A stretch of 41,737 nucleotides of DNA. It comes from an uncultured Eubacteriales bacterium (lineage in GTDB: Bacteria > Bacillota > Clostridia > Oscillospirales > Acutalibacteraceae). The position numbers were made by a program, and so were the translations under genes. The notes under the pieces are model-generated. The model searched no databases, had not been told where the DNA came from, and was given only the letters and a program-made list of their open reading frames with translations. The stretch covers positions 1-41,737 of the forward strand of contig ONDU01000003.1 of NCBI GenBank assembly GCA_900316615.1, in the 5' to 3' direction. Below are positions 16,266-26,614 of this stretch, in pieces; the first letter of the stretch is position 1, and every line of letters starts with the position of its first letter.

Positions 16266-17630
16266 TTACCTGACCTTTCTTAACCCCTTGGGGTATTTAT
16301 TTTTTAATCTTCCGCCTGAAGCCTTTCCGAAACCAAGCGTCATACCGTTTACACAAACTGCGGTATATCCCTTCATAGTGTTTTCCGTTTCAAGCTCACC
16401 GCCAAGCAGATAGGAATTTATCTGTTCGCTGCGGTAATCAAAGTCAACGACGTTTCTCAGCTCCGACATTTTTGCACAGGTAAAAAGCTGGTGTGACGGC
16501 TCAATCCTGTTTTTTCTTACCTCTCCGAAAAGTATTCCCTTACGCACTATTCCGCTTCCCTCGAAAAACGGCGAACATACGGGATTTATCATAACTCTGT
16601 CATTTATAACGTTAAAGTCGGGATAATCCTCTTTTAAAAATATTTCCGAATAAAGCTCTTTTGATTTTTTTATTATTTCTTTTGTTTCCCTGCTTTCTTT
16701 TACAGTGCTGTTTCCATAAGCGTCAGGGGTATATTCTTCAGGTTCGCTGTTTCTTTTCAGCCTTGCTATAAAATGTCCCTCTCCTGCGTCCATAGGATAT
16801 ATGCGTCTTGCAAAGGGCATATCTATTCCCTCTCTGCCAAAGCTTAGAAAACCGCAGTCACAAAGCTCAAAATCTCTGTTTTCGTTCAGAAAGGTATTTA
16901 TAACGTCCTCATTCTCGTATTTTGAAAATGTGCAGGTACTGTATACAAGTATTCCGCCCTTTTTAAGACAGACCCTTGCACTTCTTAAAATCTGAAGCTG
17001 ACGTTCCATACAGGATTTTGTATGCTCCTCAGACCACTGCAAGACCGCCTGAGCATCTTTTCTGAACATACCCTCTCCCGAGCAGGGAGCGTCTACAAGA
17101 ATTTTGTCAAAGTAACCTCCGAGCTTCGGACAAAGCTTTTCCGGTGAAAGCGATGAAACAACATAATTCCTTATACCCATTCTTTCTATATTGGAAAGCA
17201 GTATATTTGCACGGCTTTTTACAATCTCGTTGCTCCACAAAAAGCCTTTTTCTCCGAGAAGTGCCGCTATCTGAGTAGATTTTCCTCCCGGTGCGGCACA
17301 CAGGTCAAGAACCCTGTCATCAGGCTCTATTCCGAGTGCATTTACCGCTCCTGATGCAGACGGCTCCTGTATGTAGAATGCTCCGCAGTGGTGAAGCGGA
17401 TTGTTTCCGAGTTTTTCATCGCTTTCTATGTAAAATCCGACATCAGAAAAAGGCGACTGCCTGAGTTCTGTATCAAGCAGTGACCTAAGCTTTTCCACAG
17501 AGCATTTTATTGTATTAACTCTCAGACCCTTCAAAGGCTTTTCTTCATAACATCTCAGAAAGCTTTCGTAATCGTCATTTAAAATATCCTTCATTCTTTT
17601 TAAAAAGACATTCGGTAAACTGATTTTCAT
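16266..17630 (-). CDS. RsmF-type rRNA (cytosine-5) methyltransferase
   Basis: A 454-residue NOL1/NOP2/Sun-family methyltransferase. It has the SAM motif VLDLCAAPGGKSTQIAALL, the DAPCSGEGMFRK motif and YSTCTFSKYENEDVI; the paired cysteines in PC and TC are the catalytic and release residues. GEGMFRK and a C-terminal extension of about 150 residues with MNPVCSPFFEGSGI-like and KGYTAVCVNGMTLGFGK stretches match RsmF/YebU rather than RsmB. The extension ends in a PUA-like basic tail (GRLKNKYPKGLRKVR). Start at ATG 17630, with AGGAAAGG upstream; the longer frame to 17681 is unlikely. It leads the operon with rsmA. Confidence 0.88.
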   Translation of the reverse strand: MKISLPNVFLKRMKDILNDDYESFLRCYEEKPLKGLRVNTIKCSVEKLRSLLDTELRQSPFSDVGFYIESDEKLGNNPLHHCGAFYIQEPSASGAVNALGIEPDDRVLDLCAAPGGKSTQIAALLGEKGFLWSNEIVKSRANILLSNIERMGIRNYVVSSLSPEKLCPKLGGYFDKILVDAPCSGEGMFRKDAQAVLQWSEEHTKSCMERQLQILRSARVCLKKGGILVYSTCTFSKYENEDVINTFLNENRDFELCDCGFLSFGREGIDMPFARRIYPMDAGEGHFIARLKRNSEPEEYTPDAYGNSTVKESRETKEIIKKSKELYSEIFLKEDYPDFNVINDRVMINPVCSPFFEGSGIVRKGILFGEVRKNRIEPSHQLFTCAKMSELRNVVDFDYRSEQINSYLLGGELETENTMKGYTAVCVNGMTLGFGKASGGRLKNKYPKGLRKVR

Positions 17631-17711
17631 TGAAAAATCCTTTCCTGTACAAAATGAATACAAAACCTGAAAACAGTACATAATAATAGTGTAAAGGGGG
17701 TGTAAAACCTT

Positions 17712-17870
17712 ATGAGCAACAATCAGAACAAATCTCAGAAGAGAAACGGCAGCCAGAGCAGCAGCAACAGCAGCCGTATGAGCAATTCACAAAAAAATCA
17801 GAGCAACAATCCCAACAGCAAAAACTGTAACGACTGCACCGACAGCACAGACTGTACAGATAACCGCTGA
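17712..17870 (+). CDS. Small Asn/Ser/Gln-rich protein with a Cys pair
   Basis: A 52-codon frame starting at ATG 17712, with AGGGGG about 12 bases upstream. The first 36 residues are almost all Ser, Asn, Gln and Lys (SGQSSSNSS-like low complexity), and the last 16 are NCNDCTDSTDCTDNR-like with three Cys. There is no signal peptide. Composition, size and Clostridia context are reminiscent of small spore or coat-associated proteins, but I do not recognise a family. It is transcribed away from rsmF and towards radA and ends 15 bases before a perfect palindrome. Confidence 0.55.
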   Translation: MSNNQNKSQKRNGSQSSSNSSRMSNSQKNQSNNPNSKNCNDCTDSTDCTDNR

Positions 17871-17884
17871 ATTTTTCCAAAGAA

Positions 17885-17910
17885 GCAAATCAGACATATG
17901 TCTGATTTGC
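17885..17910. terminator. Perfect 26-bp palindrome between convergent genes
   Basis: GCAAATCAGACAT followed directly by its complement. It lies between the small Asn-rich frame and radA, which converge. The minus strand continues TTCTTTGG, a poor U-tract, so it may act as a weak shared terminator or a protein-binding site. Confidence 0.55.
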
Positions 17911-17983
17911 ACTCTACATAAAAGCTGCTTACATCAATATGGTTATTATACTATAACAGGGTATAGTTATACAAGATACTATC

Positions 17984-19381
17984 CTACTTATTTTCCGTCA
18001 TAGTTCTGAAAGCGTCACGTATGTTTCTCACTCCGATAAGCTCTGCACCGGGATAATTTTCTTTTTTTATATTTTTAAGGTTCTGATAAGGCAGTACGAT
18101 TTTTGAAAAGCCAAGCCTGATTGCTTCCGAAATCCTCGCACCTGCCTGAGAAACTCCCCTTATCTCTCCTGCAAGACCTATCTCACCGAAAGCAAGAGCA
18201 TTTTCCAGTATGGCGGTATCTTTAAGGCTGCTTATAAGCGACATAGCAACAGCTAAATCTACGGCAGGCTCATCAAGTCTTAAACCGCCTACAACATTTA
18301 TATAGGTATCGGCATTTGAGAAAAAATATCCTGCACGCTTTTCCAAAACAGCTAAAATCAAATTCATTCTGTTGTAGTCAAAGCCGGTAGACATTCTTCT
18401 CGGATTTCCAAAGCCTGAATTTGTAACAAGTCCCTGTATTTCCGCTAAAATCGGACGGCTTCCCTCCATAGCACAGGCAACACACGTTCCCGAAACATTT
18501 TTTGGTCTGCCTGAAAGAAGCATCACAGACGGATTTTCAACCTCACTAAGTCCGTCATTTGTCATCTGGAAAACTCCTATTTCGTTTGTAGAGCCGTATC
18601 TGTTTTTAACTGCTCTTAAAATTCTGTAAGACATCTGTTTGTCACCCTCAAAGTGAAGCACGGCGTCCACAATATGCTCAAGAACTTTAGGACCTGCAAT
18701 AGCACCGTCCTTGTTTACATGACCTACTATTATTATGGATATTTCGAGAGATTTTGCGGTTTTCATAAGAAGGTTTGTACATTCTCTTACCTGAGTTACG
18801 CTTCCCGGTGAAGATGAAAGCTCGTTTAGGTTCATAGTCTGAATAGAATCAATGATGACCAAGTCAGGTTTTTCATTTTTTATAATCTGAGCGACTATTT
18901 CTATATCTGTTTCGGTAATTACATAGAGGTTATCGCAGTCAACAGCCAATCTGTCAGCTCTCAGCTTTATCTGACGTTTCGATTCCTCTCCCGAAACGTA
19001 CAGAATTTTCAGCATATTTCCAAGCTTATTGCAGACCTGCAAAAGTATTGTGGATTTTCCTATACCGGGGTCACCGCCCAGAAGTACTAGAGAGCCTTTT
19101 ACGATACCTCCGCCGAGAACCCTGTCAAATTCTTTAAGATTAGTTTTGTAGCGTTCTTCATTTTTGGTATCAATATCACGCATAGCAACAGGAGGAGCAT
19201 ACACTCCCTGTAATGATACGATACCTGTTTTAGATGAAGCTGTACTTTTTGCAGCTGTATTTCTGATTTCTTCCTGCATAGTGTTCCAGCTTCCGCAGCC
19301 CTGACATTTTCCTACCCATTTTGAGGATTCCCAGCCGCACTCCGAGCATACATACATACTTTTTATTTTATTGCTTCCCAT
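17984..19381 (-). CDS. radA: DNA repair protein RadA
   Basis: A 465-residue RadA/Sms protein, a branch-migration helicase in homologous recombination. A four-Cys zinc finger at C12, C15, C26 and C29 opens the protein, followed by the Walker A GGDPGIGKST at 102-111, a RecA-type core with VIIDSIQTM, the RadA-specific KNRYG (usually KNRFG) in AVKNRYGSTNEIGVF, and a Lon-like C-terminal domain (VVGGLRLDEPAVDLAVAMSL). The start follows AAGGAG. It comes 117 bases after addA in a recombination-repair cluster addB-addA-radA; the gap holds a repeat of the second family. Confidence 0.96.
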   Translation of the reverse strand: MGSNKIKSMYVCSECGWESSKWVGKCQGCGSWNTMQEEIRNTAAKSTASSKTGIVSLQGVYAPPVAMRDIDTKNEERYKTNLKEFDRVLGGGIVKGSLVLLGGDPGIGKSTILLQVCNKLGNMLKILYVSGEESKRQIKLRADRLAVDCDNLYVITETDIEIVAQIIKNEKPDLVIIDSIQTMNLNELSSSPGSVTQVRECTNLLMKTAKSLEISIIIVGHVNKDGAIAGPKVLEHIVDAVLHFEGDKQMSYRILRAVKNRYGSTNEIGVFQMTNDGLSEVENPSVMLLSGRPKNVSGTCVACAMEGSRPILAEIQGLVTNSGFGNPRRMSTGFDYNRMNLILAVLEKRAGYFFSNADTYINVVGGLRLDEPAVDLAVAMSLISSLKDTAILENALAFGEIGLAGEIRGVSQAGARISEAIRLGFSKIVLPYQNLKNIKKENYPGAELIGVRNIRDAFRTMTENK

Positions 19382-19400
19382 AATTCATCTCCTTGTTGTT

Positions 19401-19469
19401 TAAGAGCTTCACCCTTAAAAATCCTGACGAGGACTCTGCCCCCGACCCGCAAGCCTTTGAAAAGGCTTG
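19401..19469. repeat. Second repeat family, copy 2 (longest)
   Basis: The left part matches copy 1 (10733-10773). The right part holds the hairpin CAAGCCTTT-GA-AAAGGCTTG (19450-19469), also present at 26615-26634 in the reverse orientation, together with the adjoining GACCCG and CTCTGCCC words. It fills most of the addA-radA gap. Confidence 0.65.
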
Positions 19470-19497
19470 ACCTAAACTTTAAGGTTTTTGTGATTAT

Positions 19498-22400
19498 TTA
19501 AAGAACCTTTATGTATTCATTAAGATAGAATGAATATATCACACATTCCCTTACAGGCTTGTTGAGTGTAGAAGAAAGTCCGATTTTATAAAGTCTGAGC
19601 TGCTGTGCGTATTTTTCGGCAAGAATGCTTATATCATTTACATAGTCTGTTTTGTAGTCTATTATCACAAGCTCACCGTTTTCTTCAAAGGCACAGTCTA
19701 CCGCACCTCTTAAAAGATGTTCTTCCCCACAGCCCTCAAAGCCTGTTTCCTCTGCTTTTACCATAACTTCAAACTTTACTTCCCTGTACTTTCTATCAGA
19801 TTTCAAATATCTTTGCATTATATCAGTTTTCAGACATCTTTCTACATAGTCAACAGATATGCTTTTGCTCTGATTTTCGGAAAGATAGCCTTTTTCGGTA
19901 AGACGTTCAAGCTCGCTTTTGACAGAAATCTGTGCCTGTTCAAGATTTGCATATTCCATAAAGCGGTGCATAGCCGTTCCTCTTTCGGCACGGGTTAGCG
20001 TACCCTTTTCCTCAAAGATAAATCTGTCAAGTATGGTAAAGCCTCTGTGATTCATTGAGGAGGGTGTTACGACACTCGGAACTTCTACAGAGCCCTGATA
20101 CCTATACTTTTTGTCAAAGCGTTCATCAAGCAGTGACGTGTCAATACTGTTTTCCCCGCAGAGCTCGGGAAACAGAAGCGTATCGGCTTCTTTTTTTAAT
20201 TCTTCAATTTCTTCTTCGGCTAACATGTCCAATTCGGAAATATCGTCAATTTCAAGAAATATATCTCTGTAGCTTATGCCTTTAAATGCGGTATTATTTG
20301 CTATTTTGTCGAGAAAGCCGGTGCTTGCATATTTCCAGAGAGGGTTTTTGTTCTGATTTTCTTTCGGCTTCATCATAAGGGTTACAAGAATAATCCAGTG
20401 AAGCATATAGTTATTCTTTATTAATATACTGCTGTTTATTCCGTTGTAGACTGATATTTCAAGAGAAAGCTTTTTTATGGTATTCTGAAGCTTCTGAAAT
20501 GAGCCTACAAGATGAAGCTGTTCTCTTGCTCTTGTGAGTGCAACGTAAAGTACACGCAGCTCCTCGGCTATGCTGTCATTTTTAAGTCTGCTGACTATTG
20601 CGTTGTATATAAAGCTTTTGTATGCTACCGAGCTTTCGTAATCCTTCAGCTGCAAGCCTATTCCCAGCTCACGCTCAAAGTACATTTTATCCTTGTAGCT
20701 TATCGGCTGCCTTCCTATGTCCGCAAGAATACATATGGGAAATTCAAGTCCCTTTGAATGGTGCATAGTCATTATTTTTACTGCGTTTCCGTCTGTATTC
20801 GAGCCTGTCTGTGCTTCGGGTACCGCTCCCGTTTCCATAGAGTGGTCTATGTAGCGTATGAATGCCGATATTCCCTTGTTAAGCTCATTTTCAAAATTCT
20901 TTGAGCAGTCATATAAAAGTCTGAGGTTATTAATTATTATTTCACCGTTCGGCTGTGCTGCGGCAAATTCCGTTATTGAGGTTCTGCGGTATATTATGTT
21001 TATAAGAACATCTGTTGGATTGTTTGCGGCTATTTCTCTGTAATACTCTATATCATCAATAAATGCTTTAAGACTGCTTATATTTTCGCTTTCAGCAAGG
21101 ATATTTTTATAAAGAAAGGTATTTCTGTCAGTTTTGCACCTTAACTGTGCCGCCTGCTGAGGCGTAAAGCCGTACATAGGACTTACAAGAACCGAGTAAA
21201 GCGGTATATCCTGCAAGGGATTGTCTATCACCCTCAAAAGGTCTATAACCATCTGAACCTCTCTGCATTCGAGAAGTGAGGATTTTGTTTCGGTAACTAC
21301 GGGTATTCCGCACTCTTTCAGATAGTCCGTAAGAACAGTTGTATTCTTGACGCTTCGCATAAGTATGGTAATATCCCTGTACTGAGCTTTTCTTGTTGTT
21401 CCTGCTTCGGTAACATCGTATATCCCGACATTATCCCTTATAATCTTTGCTATCTTTTTAGCTTCGCATAAAGCTGCTGCCTTTTTACTGCGTTTTTCAA
21501 GATTGTTTATATGCACATATACATCAAAATCATTTTTTCCGATGTACTCCGCACCCGGTACAAGATAATCCTCCGGCTCATATGCAAGGTTGCCGAGTTC
21601 TTTCTGCATAAGATTTGCAAATACAAAATTTACATAATCCGTCACACCGTCACGGCTTCTGTAGTTCCTTTTCAGAACTATATTCTTAGCCTTGTCATCG
21701 GGAAGAAGCCTGTATTCGGTTTTTCTGTTTATGAAAATATCGGGCATAGCCTGACGAAAGCCGTATATGCTCTGCTTTACGTCACCCACCACAAAAAGAT
21801 TTCTGTCATTATCGCTTATTATCTTGAAAATCAGATCCTGAAGCTGATTTACGTCCTGATATTCGTCAACTATAACCTGTTTGAAATGCTTTGCAAGCTC
21901 TCCTGCTTCGTCCGTGATATTGTAGCGTATGCTGTCGGGGGAGCTGTCAACGGTATACTCTCCGTTTTCGCATTCCTGTGCAAGAGTAAGTAAAGTAAAG
22001 CGTTCTATATCGGAAAAGTCAAGTATATTCTTCTCCTTTTTAAGCTGAGTGTATTTATCCGTAAAGGCTTTAATAAATTCAAAAAGTATGCCTGCATTTC
22101 GGGCAGTTATTTCAATTTGCTGCACAAGCTCATTTTCTGATACCAAAAATGAACCTCTCAGCTTTTTAAGTATTTCCTGTATTTCCTTTCGGTTGGATTT
22201 GTAATCCTCGTAAATTTCCGCACCGCTTTCGCTCAGCTTGCGTACAGAAACGGCTCTTTCAAAAAATATATTGCTTTCAAGCCTGCTGCTTATATCGTCC
22301 CATGTTCTGCACCAGCAGAGAGCTTCGGCAAATGATTTTTCACTTAAATGCTGCGTCCTCTTTGCAGGAAAGCTTTCGCTTATATCGTCCGTGTTTTCGA

Positions 22401-23130
22401 GCTGCTCAAATATTTCGCAGTTATTGTCCATAAGACCCTTTATGTAAAGTATATCGTTTTTTGCACCTTGAAGAAGTATGTCAGCCCATACCGAATTTTT
22501 TACATCTTTTTTTGAAGCCTCAAGCTTTTCCAGAGTTTTTTTCATCCAGCGTTCGGGAAAAGGGAGTGCTGAAAGAAAATTGTAAAAACTTATAATTTCA
22601 TCTTTCAGCGGTCTGTCACTTGTTGAGGTCGTAAAAAGTGAGGCTATATCCTTAAAATCATCTCTTTTGTAAAATTCCTCCGCACATTCCTCAACCGCCC
22701 TGCACCTCAGAGCGGTAAGCTCGGAATTATCGCCTATTCTGTAATCGGGCGATATGTCAAACCTTGTATATGATGATTTTACTACTTCCCTGCAAAAGCT
22801 GTCTATTGTGCTTATGTTGGCTTTGTCAAGAAGAAGCTGCTGATTTCTTAAATGAGCTTCGTCAATTTCGGGATTTGTTATACATTCGTCCAGAAGCTTT
22901 GTAAGACGTTTGTTAATCCTTGTTTTCATTTCCTCTGCGGCAAGGCGTGTAAACGTAACAATAAGAAGCTCGTCAGCCATAACCCCTGAGCTTTTGTCGG
23001 TAAGCATATTTATTACACGCTCTACAAGAACCGCAGTCTTTCCGCTTCCTGCCGCCGCCGATACAAGAACCGCACTGTCCTTTGCATTGATAGCCTGTAT
23101 CTGTTCTTCATTCCATTTAACATCAGCCAT
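19498..23130 (-). CDS. addA: ATP-dependent helicase/nuclease subunit A
   Basis: A 1210-residue AddA, the UvrD-type 3'-5' helicase and nuclease subunit of AddAB, which resects double-strand breaks for RecA loading. Walker A is SAAAGSGKTAV at 24-34, helicase motif II is VDEYQDVNQLQ, and further motifs include VVGDVKQSIYGFRQA and TMHHSKGLEFPICI. Near the C terminus LRGAVDCAFEENGEL and VIIDYKTDYV give the RecB-family nuclease Asp and DYKT lysine. The start overlaps the addB stop by 8 bases. Length is normal for AddA. Confidence 0.96.
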   Translation of the reverse strand: MADVKWNEEQIQAINAKDSAVLVSAAAGSGKTAVLVERVINMLTDKSSGVMADELLIVTFTRLAAEEMKTRINKRLTKLLDECITNPEIDEAHLRNQQLLLDKANISTIDSFCREVVKSSYTRFDISPDYRIGDNSELTALRCRAVEECAEEFYKRDDFKDIASLFTTSTSDRPLKDEIISFYNFLSALPFPERWMKKTLEKLEASKKDVKNSVWADILLQGAKNDILYIKGLMDNNCEIFEQLENTDDISESFPAKRTQHLSEKSFAEALCWCRTWDDISSRLESNIFFERAVSVRKLSESGAEIYEDYKSNRKEIQEILKKLRGSFLVSENELVQQIEITARNAGILFEFIKAFTDKYTQLKKEKNILDFSDIERFTLLTLAQECENGEYTVDSSPDSIRYNITDEAGELAKHFKQVIVDEYQDVNQLQDLIFKIISDNDRNLFVVGDVKQSIYGFRQAMPDIFINRKTEYRLLPDDKAKNIVLKRNYRSRDGVTDYVNFVFANLMQKELGNLAYEPEDYLVPGAEYIGKNDFDVYVHINNLEKRSKKAAALCEAKKIAKIIRDNVGIYDVTEAGTTRKAQYRDITILMRSVKNTTVLTDYLKECGIPVVTETKSSLLECREVQMVIDLLRVIDNPLQDIPLYSVLVSPMYGFTPQQAAQLRCKTDRNTFLYKNILAESENISSLKAFIDDIEYYREIAANNPTDVLINIIYRRTSITEFAAAQPNGEIIINNLRLLYDCSKNFENELNKGISAFIRYIDHSMETGAVPEAQTGSNTDGNAVKIMTMHHSKGLEFPICILADIGRQPISYKDKMYFERELGIGLQLKDYESSVAYKSFIYNAIVSRLKNDSIAEELRVLYVALTRAREQLHLVGSFQKLQNTIKKLSLEISVYNGINSSILIKNNYMLHWIILVTLMMKPKENQNKNPLWKYASTGFLDKIANNTAFKGISYRDIFLEIDDISELDMLAEEEIEELKKEADTLLFPELCGENSIDTSLLDERFDKKYRYQGSVEVPSVVTPSSMNHRGFTILDRFIFEEKGTLTRAERGTAMHRFMEYANLEQAQISVKSELERLTEKGYLSENQSKSISVDYVERCLKTDIMQRYLKSDRKYREVKFEVMVKAEETGFEGCGEEHLLRGAVDCAFEENGELVIIDYKTDYVNDISILAEKYAQQLRLYKIGLSSTLNKPVRECVIYSFYLNEYIKVL

Positions 23131-26100
23131 TTTCGTCTTCTCCCTCCTCCCCTTTTTCCGCTGAGGGTATTTCGTTTATCTGCATACCCTCTTCAAATCT
23201 GCATGCATTCTTATAATTGCAGTAGCTGCACGGCAGATTTGATATTTCGCTCTTTGTTCCCGTCGGAACTGAGCTTATATATCCGTCAAGAAGCATATCC
23301 GACATCTGTCTTATTTTGTCGTCTACAAGGTCAAATACTGCCTTGAACCCGCCCTCATACTGACTTCCGTCTATGAGATAATTGTCGGAACGCTTAAATT
23401 CAAGTTCGGGTTCTTCCGATTTCTTTTTTCCTCGTTTTACGCCTATGGTTACAGGAATAAACTGTCCGTTCATATTCTTGTCCATAGCCGCTATTACATC
23501 AATGTTTCTCAGGAAAAGACCGTTTGCTCTGTAATGCTTATTGAATGCTTTTTTGATTTTATCTGCGTTTTCGTCATTTTTTCCGTACTCAGAAAGCAAC
23601 GCAGAAAATTCCTTTGCAGGCATATAGCATACTCCCGCAGGAGCAAGATTTCCTCCGTAAAGTGCTTCTCCGTTTTTCATTATCGCAGAAAGATATATGA
23701 ACATTTGCAGACTAAGACCCATTTCAAGCTCACAGCGTTTAAGAACCTTGTTTCCTGTTTTGTAGTCAACTATCCTTACATATGTTTTTCCGTCCTCACT
23801 GCTTTTATATAGGTCTACCCTGTCTACAAAGCCTACTACAGAAACCTTTCCGTCCCTTGTCTTTACCGAGTATTCATCTATCACGTTATGAATATCCGCT
23901 TCAGAATTTTCATTTTTCGCTATTCCTATGGAAAGCTCAAAGTCGTTCGGACGGAAATCGCTTACTTTCAGCTCCTCAATAAGTCTTTTCACAAGTACAA
24001 TACAGTTCTTTTCAGCTCTCTTAAAGGTATACTCTGTCTTGTTGTCGGGGATTTTTCCTCCGCTGAAGCTTAACGCTATAAATTCAAGCGTAAACTCCCT
24101 TACAATCTTTTCTATATCGTATTTTTCCGTATTCTGTATTATATCCTCAAGATTATCCTGCCTGAGAAATTTTTCCATTATATAATGAACCAGTGAACCG
24201 TAATTTCTGTTATCTATTTTTGCCTTTCTGCGTTCTTTAAGTTTAAGACCGTTTTTACAGAAATACATATATCCGCAGCTGTAGAAGTCCTCTATCCTTG
24301 ATGCCGAAAGGTGCATATTTTCAGAATACAGCATATGTGCTGTGTCGGGATTTAATTTCGGCGTTTCTTTTTTTATATAGGAATTTATGCTTTTAAGCAA
24401 ATCTCCGTATTCCTCAGATTTTGAAAAATAATTCTGCATTGTCATACTTTCGGGACTGTTTATTCCTATATTGGCTACGGTATGTTCAAAAGCCTGCTGT
24501 CTGCACCAGAGCCTGTCCTGTTTCAGATCGTACATATCAAACTGATATTCGGTTTTTATATCCGGCAGTATTTTCTGCACCTGAGTTACTATTGTAGAGG
24601 GTATTGCTCCCCCTCCGTCTATCGTATTTGTATAATATGATATGTACAGTCTTTCTGAAGCACTTGCAAGCGATGAATACGCACTGTACTGCTCCTGTGC
24701 CGATAAATCAGACAATCCGCAGCTCATGGGAAGTCCCATGCTTAAAAGAAGCTGTCTTTCGCTGTCCGTAAAAATTCCGTTTGCAGACGGTATAGCCGGA
24801 AATACTCCCTGTACTGCTCCTATTATGAATGTTATCTTCGGAGAACCTAACCTTGCTCTTCCTGCCGTACCTATTATAACGCTGTCTATGCTCAAAGGCT
24901 GGTTTGCTATCTGCTCGCTGTTTATCGCAAGCATAAACAGCTCGTGATAACGCTTTCCTGTCATATAGTTGTTCTCAAGTATTACCGACATTTTAGACAC
25001 TACGCTTGCTAAGCTGTTCCATACCCTTGTATAGTCATCAACCAGTTCGGGAGCTTCTCTCAGTGTGAGCCTTTTTATCTTGCTTTCGATTTTCTCCTTT
25101 ACACCAAAGTTATTTATGAGCTTCAATATCTGCTTTGAAATTTCAAGTCCGCTTCCCTGTTCCGTATTCTCCTTAAACTCTTTAAGATAACTGAATACCT
25201 CCTGTCTTATTTCCTCGGCACGCTCAAGAGCTTCCTTTTCCTGCTGTGTCATTTCCTTTGAGCCTATTCCGTTTATATTCCTGTCGAAAGGCTCGCTCCA
25301 CTTGGGCGACCACGTAAATATATAGTTTTCTATGACCGAAATATCCTCATATTCATACTTGGTTATACCCGTTTTGAGTATTCGCAATATACTTTCGCTG
25401 TTGTAGCTGCCGTTTACTGCATCAAACGAATGTCTTATGAAATTTATCAGCGGCTTTGAATTTATATTTTCGGGATTGTCCATAAAATACGCTATTCCGA
25501 ATTTGTCAAATGTTATGTCAAGAATACCTCTGTACATATTCTCATCTCTGCATACAACCGCTATTTCCTTATATCTGTAACCCTCCTGTGATGTAAGCCG
25601 CTTTACCTCTGCTGCAACATACTCACATTCACTGTATATATTCAAAGCCGAGTACAGCCTTACATTCTCTGTAGCTCCGTTGAAGCTCTCCTGCGGAAAT
25701 GCGTAAAGATTTTTTTCTATAGCCTTTATATCCGCCTTTTCACTTCTCCGGTTTTCACAGAAAGGCTTGTATATCTCATTTACTTTTGTATCGCACTGCT
25801 TTGCCAATGCTCTCAGCTTATGGTATGTGTCTGTCGTAACCCTGAAGCGTATGCTTTTTTCATCAATTTTATTTTTGCAGCACTCCGAGCTCAGCGTTAT
25901 GTACACATCATCAGCCTGCGAAAGTATCGCATGCAGTACCCTGTACTGCTGACCCGTAAAACCTGTGAACGCATCTATAAATACTGTAAACCCTCTGAAT
26001 ATGCCCTCACTCTCTATAACCTCTGCAAGCTTTGAAAGTATATCCTGATTGTGCAAATATCTCTCGCTTACAAGTGCATTGTATGTATCAAGTATAAGTG

Positions 26101-26566
26101 ACGTTTCATCAAGCTTCTGCTTCAGCGTACTGTTCTCCGCAATACCCTTTACCGAAAGCAAATCATCGGAGCTTATACAGTTACTCTTGTACTCGTTTAT
26201 AGCTGACAGCATAAGCGACACAAAATTTCTGTTTTTTACCTGCTTCTGATAAAGCTTCAGGTTATCCTGACAAATTTCTATTGCTATGCTCATAAGTATC
26301 TTTGACGTACCCTCATCAAGGAAATCTCCCGAAAGCCCGCCTGTTTTTGAAAAAACATACTTTATCATACTCGAAAAGCTGAGTACCTTTATATTCTCTT
26401 TTAATGCTCTGCTGTCCCTGTCAAGAAAATACAGTCCCGTTTCAAACGAAAACTGCTCAGGTACAAGTACAAGAACCGGTTTTCCGCTGTCTATATATTT
26501 TCCCGAAAGCTCCCTAAGATAATGACTTTTTCCGCTTCCGCTTCTTCCCAGCAATAAATTAAGCAA
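23123..26566 (-). CDS. addB: ATP-dependent helicase/nuclease subunit B
   Basis: A 1147-residue AddB. The N terminus has a Walker A, LLLGRSGSGKSHYLRE, and the C-terminal nuclease domain has GFVDRVDL and VRIVDYKTGNK. Four cysteines that in AddB hold an iron-sulfur cluster are present: one in FYSCGYMYF, and CSYCNYKNAC (C-x2-C-x5-C) near the end. AddB recognises Chi and supplies the second nuclease of AddAB. The reading frame opens with TTG at 26566 (LNLLLGRSGSGKS fits the family start), with GGAAG about 10 bases upstream. It precedes addA with an 8-base overlap. Confidence 0.95.
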   Translation of the reverse strand: MLNLLLGRSGSGKSHYLRELSGKYIDSGKPVLVLVPEQFSFETGLYFLDRDSRALKENIKVLSFSSMIKYVFSKTGGLSGDFLDEGTSKILMSIAIEICQDNLKLYQKQVKNRNFVSLMLSAINEYKSNCISSDDLLSVKGIAENSTLKQKLDETSLILDTYNALVSERYLHNQDILSKLAEVIESEGIFRGFTVFIDAFTGFTGQQYRVLHAILSQADDVYITLSSECCKNKIDEKSIRFRVTTDTYHKLRALAKQCDTKVNEIYKPFCENRRSEKADIKAIEKNLYAFPQESFNGATENVRLYSALNIYSECEYVAAEVKRLTSQEGYRYKEIAVVCRDENMYRGILDITFDKFGIAYFMDNPENINSKPLINFIRHSFDAVNGSYNSESILRILKTGITKYEYEDISVIENYIFTWSPKWSEPFDRNINGIGSKEMTQQEKEALERAEEIRQEVFSYLKEFKENTEQGSGLEISKQILKLINNFGVKEKIESKIKRLTLREAPELVDDYTRVWNSLASVVSKMSVILENNYMTGKRYHELFMLAINSEQIANQPLSIDSVIIGTAGRARLGSPKITFIIGAVQGVFPAIPSANGIFTDSERQLLLSMGLPMSCGLSDLSAQEQYSAYSSLASASERLYISYYTNTIDGGGAIPSTIVTQVQKILPDIKTEYQFDMYDLKQDRLWCRQQAFEHTVANIGINSPESMTMQNYFSKSEEYGDLLKSINSYIKKETPKLNPDTAHMLYSENMHLSASRIEDFYSCGYMYFCKNGLKLKERRKAKIDNRNYGSLVHYIMEKFLRQDNLEDIIQNTEKYDIEKIVREFTLEFIALSFSGGKIPDNKTEYTFKRAEKNCIVLVKRLIEELKVSDFRPNDFELSIGIAKNENSEADIHNVIDEYSVKTRDGKVSVVGFVDRVDLYKSSEDGKTYVRIVDYKTGNKVLKRCELEMGLSLQMFIYLSAIMKNGEALYGGNLAPAGVCYMPAKEFSALLSEYGKNDENADKIKKAFNKHYRANGLFLRNIDVIAAMDKNMNGQFIPVTIGVKRGKKKSEEPELEFKRSDNYLIDGSQYEGGFKAVFDLVDDKIRQMSDMLLDGYISSVPTGTKSEISNLPCSYCNYKNACRFEEGMQINEIPSAEKGEEGEDENG

Positions 26567-26614
26567 ATTCTTTTCACTTCCACGACTATAGATTTAAAAA
26601 CATAAAGTTAATAT

